A stretch of DNA of 16,787 nt from DATFWC01 sp045801465 (GCA_045801465.1 JBJMSU010000212.1:1-16787); one strand, 5' to 3'; numbered from the stretch's first letter, positions 7,731 through 14,336 are shown. Notes: generated from the letters alone by a model not told the origin. Program-made: numbers and translations.

Positions 7731-7896
7731 GTACCCTGCGATACAGCCCGCTGTTGCCTCAGGGTACGGTCCGGACGGGCACCGGAATCCTCAGCCCCCC
7801 AGCCCCCCGGGGCTCGGCCGGACCGGCCCACTTGTTCCGCGTACGGTTCAATCCCCCAACGCTCTTCGGGCCGGTTCATACCGGCCCATTTTTATT
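7731..7896 (+). ncRNA. Candidate structured small RNA ending in an intrinsic terminator
   Basis: Three successive stems can be drawn. GTACCCTG (7731-7738) pairs with CAGGGTAC (7760-7767), with a nested ACAG/CTGT stem. GGTCCGG (7768-7774) pairs with CCGGACC (7818-7824), enclosing a C-rich segment with two tandem CAGCCCCC units and an AGCCC/GGGCT stem. GGGCCGGT (7868-7875) pairs with ACCGGCCC (7880-7887), followed by ATTTTTATT. There is no plus-strand gene downstream, so the terminator implies a free-standing plus-strand transcript. A weak minus-10-like CCTAAT is at 7705-7710, but no good minus-35 is visible. It does not match tmRNA, RNase P, SRP or 6S RNA as I know them. The family is unrecognised. 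Confidence 0.4.
7868..7896 (+). terminator. Intrinsic terminator of the candidate small RNA
   Basis: A perfect eight-base stem GGGCCGGT / ACCGGCCC with a TCAT loop is followed by ATTTTTATT. The T-rich tract lies only on the plus-strand side, so it cannot be the terminator of the minus-strand DUF1223 gene. Confidence 0.75.
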
Positions 7897-7935
7897 GCCG
7901 CATCGGTGGCGGCACGTACCTGGATGGTTCTGGAT

Positions 7936-7965
7936 CTTGCGTATGTGGCGATAGCCACGCGCAAG
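7936..7965 (-). other. Stem-loop downstream of DUF1223 gene
   Basis: CTTGCG (7936-7941) and GTGGC (7945-7949) pair with GCCAC (7954-7958) and CGCAAG (7960-7965), with a GATA loop and a small internal bulge. It lies 28 bp past the DUF1223 stop codon. No T-tract follows on the minus strand, so it would be a 3'-end stabilising or factor-dependent termination structure rather than a canonical terminator. Confidence 0.4.
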
Positions 7966-7993
7966 ACGGCAGCGTGCGCAACGTGTCAGGCGA

Positions 7994-8731
7994 TCAGCGG
8001 AGCGTCGCGGTCGCGGCGCCGAGTATACGGCCCGGCGTGCCGCCGTCTTCGCCGGCTTGCACGAGCACGGCGACGGAACTTGCGTTCTCGGGCTCGAGAT
8101 CGGATACGGGCACGCTCACGCTGCGCGCCACGCCGTTCCACTGGCCGAGCTTCATCCAGCGGCGCACGACATTGTGATAGGTGATGGTGCGCCCGCGGTT
8201 CTCGCCGCGGCCGATGGCGATGGGAACGGCGGCCGTGAGCGCGCACAGCCAAATGTCGCCCTTGCCGCGGACGTCGGCGCTCGCCGGCACTTTCACGTCG
8301 ATGCGTCCGCCCTCGACCGAAACCGCCACCGGCAGCGACAACGTTCCCGCCTGGTGACGAGTTTGCCCGATGGCGCGCTCGATCGCCGCCTTGTCGCTGC
8401 CCTGCACGTGCACGGCGCCGTTGACGACGACCTGCGGCGTGTAGACGGCGCGATCGCCGCGTGCGGACGCATAGGCGCGCTGGCGCGCGGTATGGCCGGG
8501 CTTGGCCAACGTGTCCTTCCAGCCGAGATAGTCCCAATAGTCGATCGGCAGGCTCATGGCGACGAGCGAGGGATCAGCCGCGAGTTTTCCGAGCAGCTCG
8601 TCGGCTGGCGGGCAGGAGGAGCAGCCCTGGCTAGTGAAGAGCTCGATCACCGCGCGCGTCTCGCCGGCATAGGTCGGTGCGGTCGAGGCGACCACCGCAC
8701 AGAGCAGCAACGCGACGCGACAACATCCCAT
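7994..8731 (-). CDS. DUF1223 family secreted thioredoxin-fold protein
   Basis: A 245-residue protein with an N-terminal signal peptide (hydrophobic to about residue 22, then YAGETRAVIELFTSQGC). ELFTSQGCSSCPPAD contains a CxxC pair (C37, C40) at the start of a thioredoxin-like fold, with YTPQVVVNG (about 97-105) giving the cis-proline loop (P99). This is the DUF1223 pattern, whose members are annotated as thiol-disulfide-interchange-like proteins of unknown function. Residues LPIDYWDYLGWKD (61-73) are also typical. The C-terminal half is a beta-rich domain. The ATG at 8729-8731 has AGGTGAAG just upstream. It is downstream of acnA on the same strand, but a 166-bp repeat lies between, so coupling to acnA is uncertain. 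A periplasmic redox role is a plausible inference, of interest beside the cytochrome c maturation genes. Confidence 0.88.
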   Translation of the reverse strand: MGCCRVALLLCAVVASTAPTYAGETRAVIELFTSQGCSSCPPADELLGKLAADPSLVAMSLPIDYWDYLGWKDTLAKPGHTARQRAYASARGDRAVYTPQVVVNGAVHVQGSDKAAIERAIGQTRHQAGTLSLPVAVSVEGGRIDVKVPASADVRGKGDIWLCALTAAVPIAIGRGENRGRTITYHNVVRRWMKLGQWNGVARSVSVPVSDLEPENASSVAVLVQAGEDGGTPGRILGAATATLR

Positions 8732-8758
8732 GCTTCACCTATTCGACCTGATGGCGCC

Positions 8759-8924
8759 CAGTGCCGCCGATTTGAAGTTCCTATAACACCTGCCGCGAGC
8801 TCGTTTAGGAACTTCAAATCGAAAAGCGGCACTAGAACATATACTTGCTAGTGCCCCTTTTGCTTCCGAAGTTCGTGTTGGAGCGTGCTGCCATACATCA
8901 CGAACTTCGGAAGCGGGGCACTAG
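8759..8924 (+). repeat. Dispersed twin-palindrome repeat, copy 2 (intact)
   Basis: Hairpin 1: GTGCCGC-CGATTTGAAGTTCCT (8761-8782) pairs with AGGAACTTCAAATCG-(AAA)-GCGGCAC (8807-8832) around a 24-base loop. An AT-rich linker follows (ACATATACTTG). Hairpin 2: CTAGTGCCCC and CTTCCGAAGTTCGTG (8848-8877) pair with CACGAACTTCGGAAG and GGGGCACTAG (8899-8924) around a 21-base loop. Palindrome ends are CTAG except at the far left (CAG). The arms are nearly identical to copy 3, while the loops differ. It sits between acnA and the DUF1223 gene, both on the minus strand. No open frame, transposase or clear target duplication is seen. Confidence 0.92.
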
Positions 8925-8992
8925 GCCTTGGCGCAGTCAGCGAGACGATAGTGAGGCGTGCGTTCACCCGCCACTCAAATCGGGGTGAAGAC

Positions 8993-9024
8993 GGGAACCG
9001 GGATGTTCCCGGGCCGGAGCCCGG
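8993..9024 (-). other. Double stem-loop downstream of acnA
   Basis: Two adjacent stems begin 10 bp past the acnA stop: CCGGGC / GCCCGG with loop CGGA (9009-9024) and GGGAAC / GTTCCC with a six-base loop (8993-9010); they overlap slightly, so they may be alternatives. No T-tract follows on the minus strand. A likely role is 3'-end protection or weak termination of the acnA transcript. Confidence 0.45.
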
Positions 9025-9034
9025 TCCCTGGAGG

Positions 9035-11818
9035 TCAGGCCGCCAGCTGGCGCAGCACGTAGTGCAGGATACCGCCGTTCTTGAAATAATCGAGCTCGTC
9101 GAGCGTATCGATGCGGCAGATCAGCGGCACGCGCTTGAGGCCGCCGTCCGGGGCAACGATCTCGGCGATGAGCCGCTGACGCGGCTTGAGGTCGCCGTGC
9201 AAGCCGCGGATCGTAACCTGCTCGTCGCCCTTGATGCCGATCGACTGCCAGGACGTGTTTTCCTCGAACACCAGTGGGATCACGCCCATGCCGATCAGAT
9301 TGGAGCGGTGGATGCGCTCGAACGACTGGCAGATCACGGCCCTGATCCCCAGCAGGTTCGTGCCCTTGGCGGCCCAGTCGCGCGAGGACCCGGTGCCGTA
9401 TTCCTTGCCGGCGAACACGACGAGCGGAACGCGTTCCTGCTTGTAGCGCATCGCCGCGTCGTAGATCGGCATCACCTGCCTGGAGGGATAGTGAATGGTC
9501 ACGCCGCCTTCGACCCCGGGCACCATCTGGTTCTTGATGCGGATGTTGGCGAAAGTGCCGCGCATCATCACCTCGTGATTGCCGCGACGCGTGCCGTACT
9601 GGTTGAAGTCGACCGGTTTGACCTTGTGAGCAACGAGATATTTTCCTGCCGGCGAGTTCGCCTTGATGGAGCCGGCAGGCGAGATGTGGTCGGTGGTGAT
9701 AGAGTCGAGGAACACCCCGAGGATGCGGGCATCGACGATGTCCGCCATCGCGGTCGGCGCGCGGCTCATCCCGGTGAAGTAGGGCGGATTCTGAACGTAG
9801 GTGGACTTGGAATCCCACGCATAAGTCACGCCGCCCTGGACGGTGATCTTGCGCCAATTGGCCTCGCCTTTGAACACGTCGGCGTATTTGCGCGCGAAGA
9901 TCGACTTGGTGATGGTCTTACGGATCATGGCGGTGATGTCGCGGTTCGACGGCCAGATGTCGCGCAGGAACACCTTCTTGCCCTTGGCATCGACCCCGAG
10001 CGGCTCCTTGGTGAGATCCACGTTCATCGAGCCGGCGAGCGCATAGGCGACGACGAGCGGCGGCGAGGCGAGGTAGTTCGCGCGCACATCCTGGTTCACC
10101 CGCGCCTCGAAGTTGCGGTTACCCGACAGCACCGCCGCGCAGATGAGATCGTTGTCGTTGATGGCGTTGGAAATCTCTTCCGGCAGCGGCCCGGAATTGC
10201 CGATGCACGTGGTGCAGCCGAACGCCACGAGGTTGAAGCCGATGGCGTCGAGATCCCTCTGCAGGCCGGATTTGGCGAGGTACTCGGCGACGACCTGCGA
10301 GCCCGGTGCGAGCGACGTCTTGACCCACGGCTTCGGCTTGAGCCCGCGCGCCGCCGCGTTGCGGGCGAGCAGGCCGGCGGCGATCATCACGGTGGGATTG
10401 GACGTGTTGGTGCACGACGTGATGGCGGCGATCACCACGTCGCCGTGACCGAGGTCGTGCTTGCGGCCGGCAACCGGCGCGCGTCCGGCCCCGCCGGCCT
10501 TGGGGAGCGACCGCTGCTCCAGCTCCGTGCCGATGTTGGGGTGGACGTCTGCGATCCCCACGGTGCTGCTCGTGCCGGTCTTTCCGAACTCCTCCACCAA
10601 GGCGGCGGCAAAGCTCGCCTTCGCCTCCCTCAAGAGCACGCGATCCTGCGGGCGCTTGGGTCCGGCAAGCGACGGCTCCACACTGGCGAGGTCGAGCTTG
10701 AGCACGTCGGTGAAAATCGGGTCGGGTGTATTCTTGGTGCGGAACAGGCCCTGCGCCTTGGCGTAGGCACGCACCAGCGCCACGTGCGTCGCCGGACGCC
10801 CTGTGGTCTCCAGATAGCGGATCGTCTCTTCGTCGATGGGAGAGAAACCGCAGGTAGCGCCGTATTCGGGCGCCATGTTGCCCAGGGTGGCGCGGTCCTC
10901 GACCGAGAGGTTGTCGAGGGCAGGGCCAAAGAACTCGACGAACTTGCCGACCACGCCGCGCCGCCGCAGCATCTGCGTCACCGTGAGCACGAGGTCGGTC
11001 GCCGTGATGCCTTCCTTCAGCTTGCCGGTGAGCTTCACCCCGATCACCTCGGGCAGCAGCATGGAATAGGGCTGGCCCAGCATGGCGGCCTCCGCCTCGA
11101 TGCCGCCGACGCCCCAGCCGAGAACGCTCAAGCCGTTGACCATGGTGGTGTGGGAATCGGTGCCGACCAGCGTGTCCGGGTACGCTACCTCGCCCTGCAT
11201 CTTTTTGCCGTCGATCTCGACCGTCTCGCGATTGGTCCATACGGTGCGCGACAGATATTCGAGATTGACCTGATGGCAGATGCCGGTGCCGGGCGGCACC
11301 ACTCGGAAGCTCTCGAATGAGCGTTGCGCCCATTTGAGAAAGCGATAGCGCTCCTCGTTCTGCTTGTACTCCTCCTCCACATTCTTCTTGAACGCGAGAT
11401 TGCTGCCGAAGAAGTTCACCACGACGGAATGATCGATGACGAGATCCACCGGCACCAGCGGATTGATCCGCTTCGGATCGCCGCCGAGGTTCTTCATGGC
11501 ATCGCGCATGGCGGCGAGATCCACGACCGCGGGAACACCGGTGAAGTCCTGCATCAGCACGCGCGCCGGACGGAACGGAATCTCACGGTCCGAGGTCTTG
11601 GTCTTGAGCCACTGGGCGAAGCCCTGGATGTCTTCCTTGGTGACGGAACGGCCATCCTCGTGGCGCAGCACGTTTTCCAGCAGCACCTTGAGGGAGAACG
11701 GCAATCGCGAGATGCCGCGCAGACCGTTCTTTTCGGCTGCCGCGAGGCTGTAATGGACGTAGGATTTGTTGCCGATTTTCAGAATCTTGCGGCATTTGAA
11801 ACTGTCGAGCGAGGTCAT
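9035..11818 (-). CDS. acnA: Aconitate hydratase A (aconitase)
   Basis: A 927-residue iron-sulfur enzyme that interconverts citrate and isocitrate in the tricarboxylic acid cycle (cytoplasm). The three cluster cysteines are C469 in ITSCTNTSNP and C535 and C538 in FGCTTCIGNSGP. The DSHTTMVNGLSVLGWGVGG block (221-239) is the conserved substrate/cluster-domain motif. The C-terminal swivel domain shows FAGKEYGTGSSRDWAAKGT (802-820) and ERIHRSNLIGMGV. The length is slightly above the usual 890-910, mostly from a Gly/Ala-rich linker (about 440-458) before the third domain. The start MTSLDSFKCRK at 11818 is chosen over an upstream in-frame ATG at 11914 because bacterial AcnA proteins begin close to this point and AAGGGACAGG lies before it; the upstream codons have no family similarity. 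It is divergent from ccmA with a 270-bp shared control region containing a dyad and a direct repeat. Confidence 0.97.
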   Translation of the reverse strand: MTSLDSFKCRKILKIGNKSYVHYSLAAAEKNGLRGISRLPFSLKVLLENVLRHEDGRSVTKEDIQGFAQWLKTKTSDREIPFRPARVLMQDFTGVPAVVDLAAMRDAMKNLGGDPKRINPLVPVDLVIDHSVVVNFFGSNLAFKKNVEEEYKQNEERYRFLKWAQRSFESFRVVPPGTGICHQVNLEYLSRTVWTNRETVEIDGKKMQGEVAYPDTLVGTDSHTTMVNGLSVLGWGVGGIEAEAAMLGQPYSMLLPEVIGVKLTGKLKEGITATDLVLTVTQMLRRRGVVGKFVEFFGPALDNLSVEDRATLGNMAPEYGATCGFSPIDEETIRYLETTGRPATHVALVRAYAKAQGLFRTKNTPDPIFTDVLKLDLASVEPSLAGPKRPQDRVLLREAKASFAAALVEEFGKTGTSSTVGIADVHPNIGTELEQRSLPKAGGAGRAPVAGRKHDLGHGDVVIAAITSCTNTSNPTVMIAAGLLARNAAARGLKPKPWVKTSLAPGSQVVAEYLAKSGLQRDLDAIGFNLVAFGCTTCIGNSGPLPEEISNAINDNDLICAAVLSGNRNFEARVNQDVRANYLASPPLVVAYALAGSMNVDLTKEPLGVDAKGKKVFLRDIWPSNRDITAMIRKTITKSIFARKYADVFKGEANWRKITVQGGVTYAWDSKSTYVQNPPYFTGMSRAPTAMADIVDARILGVFLDSITTDHISPAGSIKANSPAGKYLVAHKVKPVDFNQYGTRRGNHEVMMRGTFANIRIKNQMVPGVEGGVTIHYPSRQVMPIYDAAMRYKQERVPLVVFAGKEYGTGSSRDWAAKGTNLLGIRAVICQSFERIHRSNLIGMGVIPLVFEENTSWQSIGIKGDEQVTIRGLHGDLKPRQRLIAEIVAPDGGLKRVPLICRIDTLDELDYFKNGGILHYVLRQLAA

Positions 11819-11912
11819 GGCCTGTCCCTTGGTACCGTCGGTCGGATCATGAACCCGGCGCGAGGTATGATGTTGCCTCAACCGGCAACTCGTCATCGTC
11901 CGCCCGCGACGC

Positions 11913-11930
11913 ATTCAGACGTGTCTGAAT
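11913..11930. promoter_or_regulatory. Operator-like dyad upstream of acnA
   Basis: ATTCAGAC (11913-11920) and GTCTGAAT (11923-11930) form a perfect eight-base inverted repeat with a two-base spacer. It lies 95 bp before the acnA start and about 160 bp before ccmA, and just downstream of the candidate acnA promoter, a position suited to repression. I do not recognise the binding protein; it does not match the alphaproteobacterial Irr, RirA, Fur or LexA consensus sites as I know them. Confidence 0.5.
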
Positions 11931-11945
11931 CGCCACCCCAACTGG

Positions 11946-11975
11946 CTTATAAGGTCTTTTTTTCCGCTCTGCCAT
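11946..11975 (-). promoter_or_regulatory. Candidate acnA promoter
   Basis: On the minus strand ATGGCA (complement of 11970-11975) and TATAAG (complement of 11946-11951) are separated by 18 bases including an A-tract. The minus-35-like hexamer falls in the left unit of the direct repeat at 11967-11987. Transcription would start near 11939, giving a leader of about 120 bases that begins just before the dyad at 11913-11930. Match quality is moderate. Confidence 0.3.
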
Positions 11976-11987
11976 ATCTCTGCCATA
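11967..11987. repeat. Ten-base direct repeat with 11-bp period
   Basis: CTCTGCCATA occurs at 11967-11976 and again at 11978-11987, one base apart. The 11-bp period places both copies on nearly the same helix face, as for a regulator binding two adjacent sites. It lies in the acnA-ccmA divergent region and overlaps the candidate acnA minus-35. Confidence 0.6.
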
Positions 11988-12088
11988 GGCGCGGCATGCC
12001 GCTGCACAATGATGCTTAATGCGTTGGCAAAATTAACCTTTCTGCTTGCGCGAGGCAGCCCCAGGCAGCATCGCGGGGTGCGGCCGTG

Positions 12089-12700
12089 ATGCGTCTTTCG
12101 GCGAGCGATCTCGCCTGCGTGCGATCAGGCCGCGAGGTGTTTGCCGGATTGGGGTTTTCGGTGGCGGCCGGCGAGGCGCTGGTGGTGCTCGGCCGTAACG
12201 GCGCCGGCAAATCGTCGCTGCTGCGCATGATTGCCGGGCTGGTCCGGGTGGCGGCCGGCCAGCTCGCGCTCGACGGAGGAGATCCCGAACTCACCCTGCC
12301 CGAACAGGCGCATTACGTCGGTCATCAGGATGCCATCAAGCCGGCCCTGACCGTGCAAGAAAACCTCGAATTCTGGGCCGAATACCTGGCCAGCCCTACC
12401 GCCAAAGCGCCGCCGGAGCTCGCGCTGGAGGCGTTTGCGCTTAGCCATCTCGCGGGTCTGCCGGCCGCCTACCTGTCGGCCGGCCAGAAGCGCCGCCTTT
12501 CTCTGGCCCGCATTGTGGCTGTGAAACGGCCGGTCTGGCTCCTGGACGAGCCGACATCGGCCCTCGATGCGCGCGCCCAGGAGCGGCTGTCGCAGCTCAT
12601 GCAAGCCCACCTCGCCGGCGGCGGCATCATTCTCGCCGCGACCCATGCGCCGATCGGGCTTACAGGAGCGAAGGAATTGCGCCTGGGAGAACCCGTATGA
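12089..12700 (+). CDS. ccmA: Haem-exporter ABC ATPase CcmA (cytochrome c maturation)
   Basis: A 203-residue ABC ATPase. Walker A is GRNGAGKSS (35-43), the signature is the CcmA-typical LSAGQKRR (129-136), Walker B is WLLDEPTSALD (150-160) and the H-loop is H186. Together with CcmB it uses ATP to release haem-loaded CcmE from CcmCD at the inner membrane. The start is taken as the ATG at 12089; a GTG immediately before it at 12086 is equally possible, as GGGGTG is the only nearby purine stretch. The short length and absence of a long linker match the family. The stop overlaps the ccmB ATG (ATGA). It is the first gene of the plus-strand ccm cluster and divergent from acnA. Confidence 0.94.
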   Translation: MRLSASDLACVRSGREVFAGLGFSVAAGEALVVLGRNGAGKSSLLRMIAGLVRVAAGQLALDGGDPELTLPEQAHYVGHQDAIKPALTVQENLEFWAEYLASPTAKAPPELALEAFALSHLAGLPAAYLSAGQKRRLSLARIVAVKRPVWLLDEPTSALDARAQERLSQLMQAHLAGGGIILAATHAPIGLTGAKELRLGEPV

Positions 12701-13365
12701 GCGGCCTCGCCGCCCTCCTGAGGCGCGATCTCCGTCTGGCCGTGCGCCTGGGCGGCGGAGCCCCGATGGGAGTGTTGTTCTTCCTCATCGTGGTGACGCT
12801 TGTGCCGTTTGCGCTCGGTCCCGATCTCGCGCTGCTGCGACGCATCGGTCCGGCAATCCTGTGGCTCGGCGCCCTGCTGGCGAGCCTGCTCGCCCTCGAC
12901 CGCCTGTTTGCCGCCGACCATGAGGACGGCTCGCTCGATCTCATCCTGATGAGCTCCGTTTCGCTCGAGCTTGCCGTTGCCGCAAAGGCGCTGGCGCACT
13001 GGATCACCACCGGGCTGCCGCTGGTCATCGCCGTGCCGGTGCTGGCGCTGTTCCTCGGGATCGAGCCGTGGACCATGGGGGCGGTGGCCCTGACGCTGCT
13101 GGTCGGGACCCCGGCGCTGACCTTCATCGGCACCGTGGGCGCCGCGCTGGCCGTGACGTTGCGGCGCGGCGGATTGATCCTCGCCATCCTGGTTCTGCCG
13201 CTGACGATTCCCGTGCTGATCTTCGGCGTGGCGGCAGCGAACAGCGCCAGTGTCGGCCCGGTGCCATTCGGCGCTCCGTTCACGATTCTGTGCGGCTTGA
13301 CCCTGATCAGCTTGGTGATCGGTCCGTTCGCGGCCGCGGCAGCCTTGCGGCACGGTCTCGAGTAG
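12697..13365 (+). CDS. ccmB: Haem-exporter membrane protein CcmB
   Basis: A 222-residue inner-membrane protein with six predicted helices (roughly 22-42, 50-68, 93-120, 125-150, 157-180 and 192-218). The N-terminal RRDLRLAVRLGGGAP and the segment LDRLFAADHEDGSLDLILMS are characteristic of CcmB. It is the membrane partner of CcmA in the CcmABCD complex that recycles CcmE. The start overlaps the ccmA stop, so translation is probably coupled. It is followed by 74 bp before ccmC with no clear terminator. The length is normal. Confidence 0.94.
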   Translation: MSGLAALLRRDLRLAVRLGGGAPMGVLFFLIVVTLVPFALGPDLALLRRIGPAILWLGALLASLLALDRLFAADHEDGSLDLILMSSVSLELAVAAKALAHWITTGLPLVIAVPVLALFLGIEPWTMGAVALTLLVGTPALTFIGTVGAALAVTLRRGGLILAILVLPLTIPVLIFGVAAANSASVGPVPFGAPFTILCGLTLISLVIGPFAAAAALRHGLE

Positions 13366-13439
13366 CGGCGGGATCCTCATTCCCATGTCCTCTTAAGTCA
13401 CATTGCGGCCGCCGCTTCGGCCGATTAAGACAACTCCAA

Positions 13440-14171
13440 ATGCCTTTGCTCGATCTCGCCAACCCGTCGCGTTTTCTGTCGTTCGTCGACCGCGTGCTGC
13501 CGTGGCTCGTCGTCGCCACCATCGCCGCGTTCGCGGTCGGCCTCTATCAGGCGCTGCTGGTGGCGCCGGACGACTATCAGCAGGGCGCGACCGTGAAGAT
13601 CATGTTCATCCATGTGCCCAACGCCTGGCTCGCGATGTTCTGCTGGGTGGTGATGAGCCTTGCGGCGCTCGGCACGCTGGTGTGGCGCCATCCGCTCGCC
13701 GACGTCGCCGCCAAGGCGGCGGCGCCGCTCGGCGCGGCCTTCACGTTCCTGTGCCTGCTGACCGGGTCGTTGTGGGGTCGACCGATGTGGGGCGCCTATT
13801 GGGTGTGGGACGGCCGCCTCACCTCGGTGCTGATTCTATTCATCATGTATCTCGCCGTGCTGGCGCTGTGGCGCACCGTGGAGGATCCCTCGCGCGCCGC
13901 CCGCGCCGCCGCCATCCTTACCCTGGTCGGCGCCGTCAACCTGCCCATCATCAAATTCTCGGTCGATTGGTGGGCGACCCTGCACCAGCCGGCATCGGTC
14001 ATGCGCGTGGGCGGCCCGACGATTCACTCCTCCATCCTGATGCCTTTGCTCATCATGGGGTTGGCCTTCATGCTGCTGTTCCTGACGCTGCATCTGGCGG
14101 TCATGCGTAACGAGATCCTGCGCCGCCGCGTGCGCACGCTGCGGCTGATGCAGGCGCAGGCGGGAGGCTAG
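13440..14171 (+). CDS. ccmC: Haem-handling protein CcmC
   Basis: A 243-residue, six-helix membrane protein of the haem-handling (HHP) family. The tryptophan-rich periplasmic motif WGRPMWGAYWVWDGRLTS covers 112-129. The likely axial haem ligands are H58 in IHVPNAW and H182 in WATLHQPAS, both on periplasmic loops. CcmC presents haem to CcmE. The ATG at 13440 gives the family-typical MPLLDLANPSRF; a longer upstream frame overlaps ccmB and is rejected. No strong ribosome site is seen. The stop codon TAG (14169-14171) is part of the CTAG end of the repeat that follows, so the original C-terminus may have been slightly different. The last residues (MQAQAGG) are not conserved-looking. Confidence 0.95.
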   Translation: MPLLDLANPSRFLSFVDRVLPWLVVATIAAFAVGLYQALLVAPDDYQQGATVKIMFIHVPNAWLAMFCWVVMSLAALGTLVWRHPLADVAAKAAAPLGAAFTFLCLLTGSLWGRPMWGAYWVWDGRLTSVLILFIMYLAVLALWRTVEDPSRAARAAAILTLVGAVNLPIIKFSVDWWATLHQPASVMRVGGPTIHSSILMPLLIMGLAFMLLFLTLHLAVMRNEILRRRVRTLRLMQAQAGG

Positions 14172-14333
14172 TGCCGCCGATTTGAAGTTCCTGCAGCGGC
14201 TGCCGCAAACTCGTATAGGAACTTCAAATCGAAAGCGGCACTAGAATAATATACTTGCTAGTGCCCCTTTGCTTCCGAAGTTCGTGTGAGGGGGTGCTGC
14301 CATGTATCACGAACTTCGGAAGCGGGGCACTAG
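14168..14333 (+). repeat. Dispersed twin-palindrome repeat, copy 3 (intact, inside ccm operon)
   Basis: It has the same plan as the copy at 8759-8924. Hairpin 1 spans CTAGTGCCGC (14168) to GCGGCACTAG (ending 14244), the linker is AATAATATACTTG, and hairpin 2 spans CTAGTGCCCC (from 14258) to GGGGCACTAG (ending 14333). Both palindromes have CTAG at each end here, so this is the best-preserved copy. Compared with copy 2 the arms differ by single-base indels while the loops diverge. It supplies the ccmC stop codon and ends 3 bp before the ccmD GTG. A plus-strand open frame that starts in it and runs into ccmG is not a real N-terminus. Confidence 0.93.
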
Positions 14334-14336
14334 CGC

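Larger units (their letters stand above)
7514..7993. other. 480-bp intergenic region between DUF2794 and DUF1223 genes
   Basis: No coding region is convincing here; the open frames lack family features and ribosome sites. The part nearest the DUF2794 gene (about 7600-7720) is AT-richer than its surroundings and holds short dyads such as ACGAATTCGT (7675-7684), so it is the likely promoter zone. The part at 7731-7965 is GC-rich and dense in inverted repeats, listed separately. Confidence 0.7.

Noticed and set aside
7791..7808. G-quadruplex on the minus strand from two G6 runs
   Set aside because: Only two long runs occur close together; a four-tract arrangement would need splitting the runs, and the plus-strand hairpin reading explains the sequence better.
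7844..7856. tRNA or tmRNA T-loop-like CGGTTCAATCCCC
   Set aside because: The flanking bases cannot form the five-base T stem, and there is no acceptor stem or anticodon arm around it.
8885..11320. 811-codon open frame on the plus strand, antisense to acnA
   Set aside because: It is a mirror of high-GC codon bias in acnA; its translation is rich in Arg, His and Asp without any family motif, and acnA on the other strand is unmistakable.
9035..11914. Longer aconitase start at 11914
   Set aside because: The extra 32 residues lack similarity to AcnA N-termini and would include the dyad at 11913-11930; the start at 11818 fits the family and has a purine-rich site before it.
344..14333. CRISPR array as explanation for the repeated sequences
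   Set aside because: The copies are kilobases apart, about 166 bp long, palindromic and without regularly spaced unique spacers or cas genes.
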